A stretch of DNA of 64,000 nt, taken from Streptomyces dangxiongensis. Its GTDB lineage: Bacteria > Actinomycetota > Actinomycetes > Streptomycetales > Streptomycetaceae. Where the stretch lies: contig NZ_CP033073.1 of the NCBI RefSeq assembly GCF_003675325.1, forward strand, positions 2,170,001 through 2,234,000. Direction: 5' to 3'. The notes beneath the pieces were generated by a model that was given only the letters and a program-made list of their open reading frames with translations, ran no database searches and had not been told where the DNA came from. Within the stretch, counting starts at the first letter, position 1. Each line of letters begins with the position of its first letter. Of this stretch, positions 1-8,636 are shown one piece after another. Made by a program: the position numbers and the translations under genes.

Positions 1-438
1 CAGGCCTGGATGCAGATGGTGCATGCCATGGGCGGCGGACAGAACGGCCTGTCCGTGTACGACGTCGGGCGGGTGCCGCCGCAGGGCGCCTCCGCCGGTA
101 CACCCGTACTGGTGGTGCGGGACTGCGGTATGCGGCCCCCGCGCGGCCGGGTGGTGTCCGGGCCCTGGCAGTCGGTGCTGACCCTGCTGCCGTACCTCAG
201 CCCGGTCGCGCCCCGGCTGCTCCGGCAGGCCCGGCTCGCCGGCATCCAGCGGGTCTCGCCGGACGAGGCGGCCGAACTGGGGCGCACGATGGGCCTGTCA
301 CGGACCGAGGTCGAGTCGCTGCCCGCGCTGCCCGACGGCGTCACCCTGTGGTGCACCGACCGTGACCGGCAGTACGTGCTGACGCAACCCACCGACGCCG
401 AGATCGGATTGTTGGGCACACCCCGCCGGATGGACTGA
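1..438 (+). CDS. Type VII secretion protein EccE-like, C-terminal part (5' end outside window)
   Basis: The reading frame is open from the first base and ends with TGA at 436-438, so this is the last 145 residues of a longer protein whose start lies outside the window. The C-terminus, with a TLWCTDRDRQYVLTQP stretch followed by a short LLGTPRRMD end, resembles what I recall of actinobacterial EccE, a membrane subunit of the ESX/type VII secretion core. Support also comes from the next gene, a proline-rich MinD/EspI-like ATPase typical of ESX loci. No membrane segment is expected or seen in this C-terminal part. The family call rests on memory of the C-terminal signature and on context; a search with the full protein would settle it. 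Confidence 0.55.
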   Translation, partial: QAWMQMVHAMGGGQNGLSVYDVGRVPPQGASAGTPVLVVRDCGMRPPRGRVVSGPWQSVLTLLPYLSPVAPRLLRQARLAGIQRVSPDEAAELGRTMGLSRTEVESLPALPDGVTLWCTDRDRQYVLTQPTDAEIGLLGTPRRMD

Positions 439-738
439 ACGCCCTTCTCTGTCCCATTTGTTCAGGCTCTCGCAGGGGTCGCCGGGGACGGGCGGGGCGT
501 CTGCGGGCACGCGTGACCTGGTGGGCGGGTGCCGAGGGGCGGGCGGGCCTGCCGAGGGACGGCTCCTGGTGATTAGGCTGGGAGCGGGCGCGATGGCAGG
601 ACCCGTGGACCGGGCGTCGGTGTCCCGGGGGGAGGGCCGGTGTATCGGACCGCCCCGAACGACAACGGACGACTCGGTACGACACGACATGCTCGCCCAG
701 GCACGGCATGAGGGTGCTCGACCACACCAGGAGGAACT

Positions 739-3700
739 GTGAGCAGCGATCGGGACGGGACGCGCGGGGGCTGGGACACACCCGGCGATGACCAGCCCGA
801 CGCGGAGGCCGTCGAGACCACCGGCGAGTTCACCATCGACTACGCTCCCCCCGCCTGGTACACGCAGAACGCGTCCGGTACGGGGGGCGGGCTCGGGCGG
901 CGCGAGCGGCTTCGCCCCGTCCGAGGACCCCCGGGCCGCGGGCGGCCCGGGCTCCTCGGCGGCCCCCGGACTGCCGTTCCCCACGGGTACGCCGGTCACA
1001 GGCCCGACACCGCCTCCCCCGCCCACCCAGCCGACGGGCACCCCGCCCCAGAGCGCGCCGTACGCGCCGCCGCAGGGGGCTCCCTTCACGCCGCCGCAGG
1101 GGACTCCGTACGCGCCGCCGCAGGGCATCCCGTCGCAGGGGGCGCCGTACGCCCCACCACAGGGGGCTCCCTTCACGCCGCCGCAGGGCGTTCCGGCACA
1201 GGGCACACCGGCGCAGGGGATCCCGGCGCAAGGGATCCCGGCGCAAGGGACTCCGTACGCCCCGCCGGCTCCGCCCGCGCCGGTGGACGGTCCGCCGTTC
1301 GCGTCGCCCTCGCAGCCCACGCCGCCGCCCGCGCCGCCGGTCGGCAGCCCCCTCCCCATGCCGCGGCTGCCCGAGGGCTTCGAGCCGCAGGCAGCCGGGC
1401 AGCCGCAGCCGGCCGTCCCGCAGGAATCACCGGGGGCCTCCCCCGTGGTCGAGCCGGAGACGGACAACGGTGACCTGGAGAGCGGGGCGACCATGCGGTT
1501 CTCCGCCGTCGCCCTGAAGCGTCAGATGGCCGAGATCGCCGACCGCACGGCAGCCACCGGGGAACCGGGCGGATCCGACGGCGGGGAATCCACGGAGAGC
1601 GCGATTCCCTCCGGGGACGGCGGCGGGGACGCCCAGGCCGCGAGCGCCGGTACCGCGAACACCGAGGCCGGTACGGACGGGGCCGCGCCGGACGCCGCCG
1701 CAACGCCGGGTGGTCTCGCCGAGGGTGGCGAGCGGCACGCCGAGGAGTCCGGTGACGGCGCGGGCGCACGGGAGGACGCGGCGGCGGACACCGCCGTCCC
1801 CGTCCCCGTCTCGGAGGGCCCCTCGCCCTCCGGGGACGGGGCAGAGCGCGAAGACGATCAGGAAGGTGCCGAGGACACGAGGACACCGGGTGCGTCGGAG
1901 ACGGCCGTCGCGGGCAAAGGTGCGGTGGAGAACGCCGCCGCGGAGCAGGGCACGGCCGAGGCCGTACAGCCCGGCGGGCAGGAGGACACCGCCGACGCCG
2001 ACGCCCGGTCCGGGGCGCCCGAGGACTCCGCCGACGCCGCGCAGTCCCACGCACCGAGGGACACCGTTTCCGGTGACGGTGGCTCAGATGATGCCGCCCA
2101 GTGGACCGGTGTGCCGCACTCGGAGGCCCCGCACGCGGAGGCTCCTCAGGGCGACTCGCCGCGGCCTGACGCACCGCAGACCGACGCCGCCCCGCCCAAC
2201 GCTCAAGTGACCGGCGCCGCGCAGCCCGGTGTCCAGCAGTTCGGCGGCCACGGCGTCCAGCAGCCCGGCGGATACGGCTTCCCCCAGCCCAACCCGACCG
2301 GGACCGGCCCCCGACAGCCCGGCGCCGCACAACCGGGCGGCCAAGGCGTTCCGCAGCCCGGCGGATACGGCTTCCCGCAGCCCAACGCGGCCGGAACCGG
2401 TGCCCCGCAGACCGGCACCCCGCAGGCCGGTGCGTTCCAGCCCGGCGCGGGCGGCCCTCAGCCTGGCATCCCGCAGCCTGGTGTGCCGCAGTCCGGCCCC
2501 GGCACCCCGAATCCCGCGGCGCCCCCCGCTCCCCCGGCCCCTCAAGGTGCGCAGCCCGGCTGGCCCTCACAGCCCGCACCGCATGCGCCGTCCGCACCGA
2601 GCGCGCCGTCCGCGCCTCAGGGCGGGCTGCCCCCGTTGCCGCCCTCGTATCAGCCCGCCGCCCCCGCTGCCGCGGCCCAGTGGCCGGCGCAGCCCGTGCC
2701 GCAGCAGGCTCCTCCTCAGCAACCCGGCCCGATGCCCGGCCGGCAGCCCCAGCCGCAGCCGCCGGCCGCGCAGGGTTTTGTCGGCGTGCCCGGTCAGCAG
2801 CCGCCGTTCCAGCCGCAGGCCCCACAACCCTCGCCCGCCGCATGGAACCAGCAGAACCAGGCCGGCCAGGCCGACCAGCCAGGCGCGCCCGCCGCACCGG
2901 CGCCGTCCCCGCAGGCGGCTCCCAACGGTCCCACGCCGGCGAGCGGATACGGCTTCCCCCAGCCCGGCGCCCCCAACCCCCCGGCTCAGCCCGGCGGTTA
3001 CGGCTTCCCCCAGCCCCCGGCGCCCCAGCCGAACCCCAACGCCCCCACCCCGCCGAGCGGATACGGCTTCCCCCAGGGAGCCCCCACCCCCCAGCCCCAG
3101 CCCCAAGCCGGTGGTTACGGATTCCCCCAGCCCCCGCAGAACCCGGGCTTCGCCCCGGGGTCCGACGCGCCGCAGGCCCCCCAGGCCCCGGTCGATCCTC
3201 GTTCCGGTGCCGCGTGGCCGCAGGCCGTTCAGCATGACCAGCGGCAGCCGACCAACGCCGGTGCGGCGCCGCTCGGTTACACCGCTGCCGTGGAGCTGTC
3301 CGCGGACCGGCTGCTCAACAACAAGCGGCAGAAGGCGAAGAGCGGCCGGCCCACGGCGGCCACCTCACGGTTCAAGCTGGGCGGGAAGAAGGAGGAGGCC
3401 GAGCGGCAGCGGAAGCTGGAGCTGATCCGTACGCCGGTGATGTCGTGCTACCGGATCGCGGTCATCAGTCTCAAGGGCGGCGTCGGCAAGACGACCACGA
3501 CGACCGCGCTCGGCTCGACCCTGGCCACCGAACGGCAGGACAAGATACTCGCCATCGACGCGAACCCGGACGCCGGCACGCTCGGGCGGCGGGTGCGGCG
3601 CGAGACGGGGGCGACCATCCGTGACCTCGTCCAGGCGATCCCGTACCTGAACTCGTACATGGACATCCGCCGGTTCACCTCGCAGGCGCCCTCCGGTCTG

Positions 3701-4516
3701 GAGATCATCGCCAACGACGTGGACCCCGCCGTCTCGACCACGTTCAACGACGAGGACTACCGGCGCGCGATAGACGTACTCGGGCGGCAGTACCCGGTCA
3801 TCCTGACCGACTCGGGCACGGGCCTGCTGTACAGCGCCATGCGCGGGGTGCTCGACCTCGCCGACCAGCTGATCATCATCTCGACACCGTCCGTGGACGG
3901 GGCGAGCAGCGCCAGTACGACGCTGGACTGGCTGTCCGCGCACGGGTACGCCGACCTGGTCTCCCGTGCCCTCACCGTGATCTCCGGGGTCCGCGAGACC
4001 GGCAAGATGATCAAGGTCGAGGACATCGTGGCGCATTTCGAGACGCGGACGCGTGCCGTCGTGGTCGTGCCCTTCGACGAGCATCTGGCCGCGGGCGCCG
4101 AGGTCGACCTCGACATGATGCGCCCACGGACACGCGAGGCGTACTTCAACCTCGCCGCGCTGGTCGCCGAGGACTTCACCCGCCACCAGCAGGCGCACGG
4201 ACTGTGGACGAGTGACGGCAACCCGCCGCCGGTGGCCGCTCCGCCCATGCCGGGCCTGGGCCAGCCGTACGGCCCCGGCCAGCCGTACCCGCAGGGACAG
4301 GGGCAGCCGTACCCGCAGGGACAGCCGCCCTACCCGCAGGGGCAGCAGCCGCCGTACCCGCAGGGCCCCGGACAGCCGTACGCCCCGGCGCAGCAGCCGT
4401 ACCCGCCGCAGCCGTATCCGGCGCAGCCCGGCTATCCGCAGCCCGGCCACCCCCAGCCGCAGCCGCAGCCGGGGCAGCAGCCGCCGCAGGCTCCCCCGGC
4501 CCCGCCCCAGCATTAG
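739..4516 (+). CDS. Proline-rich MinD/ParA-like ATPase, EspI-like (apparent +1 frameshift near 882-887)
   Basis: The GTG at 739 follows an AGGAGGAAC ribosome site. The first about 50 residues are in one frame and the rest in the next: a G6 run at 882-887 has one base too many. Removing it gives a single protein of about 1258 residues. Residues about 60-860 are Pro/Gln/Ala-rich, with YAPPQG/FTPPQG repeats near the N-terminus and at least six copies of YGFPQ further on. A MinD/ParA-type ATPase domain follows, with deviant Walker A KGGVGKTT at about residues 912-919 and [10 protein letters not shown] just after it. The tail is a PYPQGQ-rich region of about 100 residues. The architecture, a proline-rich region joined to a MinD-like domain beside an EccE-like gene, matches mycobacterial EspI, an ESX-associated ATPase. 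Role in secretion is inferred. Confidence 0.75.
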
Positions 4517-4529
4517 GGACACACGGAGA

Positions 4530-4562
4530 AGGGCGGCCGGTGCTCACCGCACCGGCCGCCCT
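4530..4562. terminator. Strong hairpin between convergent espI-like and ribF genes
   Basis: A perfect 14-bp stem (AGGGCGGCCGGTGC and its complement) with a 5-base loop starts 13 bases after the stop of the ATPase gene. ribF ends at 4603 on the other strand. There is no U tract, which is usual for Streptomyces terminators, and the hairpin could serve both directions. Confidence 0.8.
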
Positions 4563-4602
4563 CCGCGTTGTACCGCGCTGACGCGCTACCGCCGTACGAC
4601 GG

Positions 4603-5551
4603 TCACTCCTGCGCCGCCACGATCTGCCGGCACCGCTCCACGTCCACCGCCATCTGCTCCAGCAGAGCCTCGAGCGACTCGAACTTCGCCTGGCCGCGCA
4701 CGAACGCCAGGAAGTCGACGGCGACGTGCAGGCCGTACAGGTCGAGGCCGACGCGGTCGATGGCGTACGCCTCCACCGTGCGCTCGGTGCCGTCGAACTG
4801 CGGGTTCGTGCCGACGGAGATCGCGGCCGGCATGACCTCGCCCTGGGCGTGCAGGTAGCCGGCGTACACGCCGTCGGCGGGGATGGCGGGTGTGCGGCAG
4901 GGTCTCGACGTTGGCGGTCGGGAAGCCCAGTTCACGGCCGCGCTGGGCGCCGCGGACGACGATGCCCTCGACGCGGTGCGGGCGGCCCAGGATCTCGCGG
5001 GCGCCCGCGAGATCGCCCTCCGCGACCAGACGGCGCGTCAGGGTCGAGGAGAACGGCTCGCCGCCGCCCGCCTCACCGGTGACGTACAGGTCGACGACGT
5101 CGACCTCGAAGTCGTAGACCTTGCCCTGCCCGGTGAGGAACTCGACGTTGCCTGCGGCCTTGTGGCCGAAGCGGAAGTTGGGGCCTTCCACGACCGCCTT
5201 GGCGTGCAGCTTGTCCACCAGGACCTTCACCACGAAGTCGGCGGGCGACAGCTTGGAGAACTCGGTGGTGAACGGGAGGATGAGGACCGCCTCGACGCCC
5301 AGCTCGGCCATCAGTTCGGCGCGGCGGTGGTGCGGGGCGAGCAGCGGCGGGTGGCTGCCGGGGCGGACGACCTCGCTGGGGTGCGGGTCGAAGGTGACCA
5401 CGACGGCGGGGACGCCCAGTTCACGGGCGCGGTCGACGGCGTGCTTGATGATCAGCTGGTGGCCGCGGTGGACGCCGTCGTAGGAACCGATGGTGACGAC
5501 GCTGCGCCCCCAGTCCTGGGGGATGTCCTCCAAGCCACGCCAGCGCTGCAC
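4603..5551 (-). CDS. ribF: Bifunctional riboflavin kinase/FAD synthetase RibF (apparent frameshift at 4888-4890)
   Basis: Makes FMN from riboflavin and FAD from FMN. The GTG start at 5551 has AGGAG 8 bases upstream. The N-terminal nucleotidyltransferase domain carries GSYDGVHRGH (residues 22-31), with the HxGH nucleotide site. The flavokinase domain begins around GRELGFPTAN. The frame then breaks: a GGG run at 4888-4890 (plus strand) has one extra base, and beyond it the neighbouring frame continues with AIPADGVYAGYLHAQGE and a normal C-terminus ending at 4603. The corrected length is 315 residues, normal for the family. RibF is usually essential in bacteria, so a real truncation is unlikely and a sequencing or assembly error is the best explanation. 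Confidence 0.9.
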
Positions 5552-5682
5552 TGTGACCGCTCCTCGAACCCGTGTCCGTGTCTGTCCTGACCTCGTCGTG
5601 CAGGTCTAAGGGTGCCATGCCGGGTGCTCGCTGCCAGCATCGGCATAGGGGCTGTGACGGGGCGCACGTTCCCCGCCGCCGC

Positions 5683-5967
5683 TCAGGCCGGTACGCGTAC
5701 GCCCGCCAGGTTCTCGATCATGCGGAGGGTGCCGGGGCCCACCACGGCGGCCCGGTCGTCGGGGGCGTCGGTCAGCCAGCGGGCCTGGCTCGCGGCGAAG
5801 CCGGGCACGTGCCGTCCGAGGTCGGCCAGACCGCGGTCGAAGCGGGCGGCTCCCTCGGGCGTGCGGGCGAGGAGGAGCCCGGTGCGATGGACGAGGCCGC
5901 GGACCCCCTCCTCGCGGCTGCCCTCCCCCTGGCCGCTCTCCCCCTGACCTCCGCTGTCCTGGGCCAC
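5683..5967 (-). CDS. Small hypothetical protein, 94 aa
   Basis: A short frame with GTG start at 5967, lying between the HelR-like gene (ends 6020) and ribF (starts 5551) on the same strand. The first 20 residues are Gly/Ser/Glu-rich; the rest (LVHRTGLLLARTPEGAARF, then HVPGFAASQARWLTDAPDD) looks like an ordinary folded sequence. No signal peptide, membrane segment or family motif is recognised and no good ribosome site is visible. The frame is open upstream into the end of the HelR-like gene, so it may be the remaining C-terminal part of a longer protein. Function unknown. Confidence 0.4.
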   Translation of the reverse strand: MAQDSGGQGESGQGEGSREEGVRGLVHRTGLLLARTPEGAARFDRGLADLGRHVPGFAASQARWLTDAPDDRAAVVGPGTLRMIENLAGVRVPA

Positions 5968-6019
5968 GGCCGCGTGCCGCGCCGGGTGCGCCCGCGGCGA
6001 CGACGCGGGCGCCGAGTCG

Positions 6020-8101
6020 TCAGGCGGGCTGGACGGTGATTGTGCAGAGGCGCTTGGTGGCCCGGGTCAGGGCTACGTACAAGTCCCTTTCCCCACCGGG
6101 GCGGGCCGTGATGATTTCCTCGGGGTTCATGACGACGACCCCGTCGAATTCCAGGCCGCGTGCTTCGGACGCCGGCACGATGCGTGCGTGGTGAGCGATG
6201 CCCTGGGCCGTCAGCTCGCTCACCCTGGTGTCCGCGCAGATCACTCCCAGAAGCTCGCCCGGGTGCGCGGTGCTCTGGGCGCGGAGTTCCTGAACGGCGG
6301 CGGTGACCAACCCCTCCGGAGGTGTGGTCACGGTGCGAGGGCTCTCACCGCTTCGCAGTGACCGTGTGGGCTTCTGGTCCGGAGCGATCCGCGTGAGCAG
6401 GTCCCGGACGCTCTCCAGGATCTCCTGCGTGGTGCGGTAGCTGACGGTCAGGTTGTGCAGTTTGAACCGCGGTCCGACGTGGGGGCTCAGTGCTTCCTTC
6501 CAGTCGCGTGCTGTCGCGACCGGGCCTGCCTGGGCGAAGTCACCCACCAGCGTCATCGCCCTTGCCGGGCAGCGGCGGACGATCATCCGCCACTGCATGG
6601 CGGTCAGTTCCTGCGCCTCGTCGACGACGACGTGCCCGTACGTCCGCTCGGGGGGGCCGTCGACCAGGCTCGCCGCCTCGTCCAGCAACGGCACATCGTC
6701 ATCGGTCCACGGGTCGTCCGGACCGCGCAGCAGAAGGGACCGCTCCTGCGCGCTCAGGCGGGGCAGGTGCTCGGCGAGAGCGCCGGCGTTCGTCAGGAGC
6801 GCCTTCACGAGGTCACCGGGTACCAGCCGCGGCCACAGCACCTCGACCGCCCGGTCGACGCCGGCGTCGTCGAGGAGATCGGCTCGGATGGCGTCCACGT
6901 CCAGCTCGTGGACCGGACCCGAGTCGGCCGCACCTTCGGCACGGTGCTGGGCGGCTCCCGTGAACCGGTCGAGGTCCATGCCCGTCATCCTGGCGGCATC
7001 GGCGTCGATCTGCTCCAGGAGGTCGCCCATGTCTCGTTGCATCGCGTCGGTGACGGCGTCGACCAAGAGCTCCCTGAACACCTGGCGCGCGAGGTTGTGC
7101 CCCGGTGCGGCTGCCACGGCGGCGTCGCGTGCCGTGGCGACTTCCTCGCCGGACAGGTGAACCAGTTCCTGTCCGACCCGTACGGTGAAGTCACCGGCGG
7201 GAGCTTGGTGGACGCGCAGCAGGCCGGCCAAGGCGTCGGCGAGGTCGGAGCTGCCCTTGAGACGCGCCGTATCGAACGGGTCCACCGTGTCCGTGGACAC
7301 TCCGGCCAGTTCCCGGCAGGTCGCCAGAACGACGTCGTTCTCTCCGAGCGAGGGAAGGACCTGGGAGATGTAGTCGAGGAACCGGGCGTTCGGGCCCACC
7401 ACCAGGACACCCTCCTCCGCGGCGCGCGGGAACGCGTACAGGACATAGGCCGCCCGGTGCAGGGCGGCCTATGTCTTGCCGGTGCCGGGGCCGCCCTGCA
7501 CCACGGTCACCCCGCGGTGGGCGGAGCGGACGATCTCGTCCTGCTCGGCCTGCAGCGTCGCGACGGCCGCGTGCATCCTGCCCGTACGCCGTGCCGACAT
7601 AGCCTCGGTCAACGGGCCGTCCCCCACGACGTCCTCGTCGGTCGGGGCGGTCCCGTCCAGCAGTTCGTCGCTCACCGAGATGACCGTGCGTTCCTCGAGG
7701 CGCAGGTGCCGGCGCCGCCGCAGGTCCATCGGGTGGACCGGTGTCGCCTCGTAGAAGGGCCGCGCCGCGTTCGCGCGCCAGTCCACGAGCAGAGGCAGGT
7801 CATCCTCCTCCGTATGCAGTCCGATCCGCCCGATGCGCAGGGCCGTGCCATCCGTCCAGTCGATGCGCCCGAATACCAGCCCCTTTTCGGCGCCCTCCAG
7901 CCGGCCGATTTCCTTGGCCAGACGCTCGGCGGCGATTTCTCTCTCGTACGCCTCATCGGCGCTTTCCGCCGGGCCCTTCAGCACACTCGCTCGGCGTACT
8001 CGCGCCTCGGAAAGCCGCTCGGTGAGCAACTCATACAAGGAGGACACATAATCCCGCTCCGATTCAACCGCACGCACAGCGGGATCATTCATTTTCGACA
8101 A
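6020..8101 (-). pseudogene. HelR/HelD-like RNA polymerase recycling ATPase, interrupted by an in-frame TAG just after Walker A
   Basis: UvrD/Rep-like superfamily 1 protein of the HelD/HelR group, which removes stalled RNA polymerase; the Streptomyces HelR branch displaces rifamycins. The likely start is TTG at 8101 (GAAGGAG 7 bases upstream), with ATG 8092 as alternative; both keep the N-terminal coiled arm (ESERDYVSSLYELLTERL). Walker A GGPGTGKT is followed directly by TAG at 7469-7471. The same frame then continues without a shift as AALHRAAYVLY, through the VVDEAQELTAMQWRM motif, GDFAQAG, VSYRTTQEIL and LTRATKRL, to the stop at 6020. Read through, the length is 693 codons, normal for the family. 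As written the gene yields only the N-terminal third. The stop codon lies in a perfect inverted repeat (7442-7475). Confidence 0.75.
7442..7475. repeat. Perfect 14-bp inverted repeat carrying the amber codon
   Basis: GACATAGGCCGCCC at 7442-7455 and its exact reverse complement at 7462-7475 are separated by 6 bases. One arm encodes the conserved Ala-Tyr-Val of the helicase; the other covers the codons after Walker A and contains the TAG. Confidence 0.9.
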
Positions 8102-8128
8102 CAGGGGGCTCCTTCGATTCGAGCCACA

Positions 8129-8283
8129 CCATACGGTCAAAATTCCCTGAAGATAAGTCTTGACTTACTTGGTGAAGCCATGGCCTCACGACTGAATCCA
8201 TGACGGCTGACCGTATGGCGTATCACGCATTCCGCCGTTCCGTATATCGCTGATTGCGCTCCCGATACCCGCATGCCGTATGG
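8129..8283. promoter_or_regulatory. Promoter region of the HelR-like gene with repeated CCATACGG elements and a palindrome
   Basis: The 535-bp stretch 8102-8636 has no convincing gene and is less GC-rich than its surroundings near the helR end. CCATACGGTCA at 8129-8139 is inverted exactly at 8208-8218 (TGACCGTATGG), and CCGTATGG recurs at 8276-8283. Between them lies the palindrome TAAGTC-TT-GACTTA at 8154-8167. These are candidate operator elements for the divergent or upstream control of the HelR-like gene. I looked for the rifamycin-associated element known from such genes and did not see it. From 8284 to 8636 I see nothing notable. Confidence 0.4.
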
Positions 8284-8636
8284 GCGAGCCCGCCCTTGGA
8301 TGCCGGCGATGTTCTGCCGCGCTCGGAAAAAAAGGGGCAAGATCCGGCGAGGCGACCGGCGCCATCGAGTTCACTGCCAGGGGGCATCTGGTCGCTTCGT
8401 CTGGCGACCCGGCCGAGGAGACGAGCACAGAATGGGTTGAGCCCTCGACCGGTCCACCACTGCCCGACCCGTGCCGACGGCCCCGTCTCAGGACCGCGGC
8501 ACCACGCCGCCGTCGGTCGCGGCCGACCCAGAACGTCAAAGGAACGAATGACGACAGGCGCGGCGGGCGTGGCTTTCCGGGGCCCCGGTGGTGGCACCGA
8601 TCCAATCAGATTGACCGACCACCACACCCGCAAAGA

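Noticed and set aside
1173..2897. Long minus-strand frames opposite the proline-rich ATPase
   Set aside because: Arg/Ala/Gly-rich composition set by the complementary repeats; no start context.
6455..8203. 582-codon plus-strand frame opposite the HelR-like gene
   Set aside because: No recognisable domains; the minus strand carries all helicase motifs.
8102..8330. Rifamycin-associated element upstream of the HelR-like gene
   Set aside because: Looked for the known inverted repeat of such promoters and found only the different CCATACGG elements.
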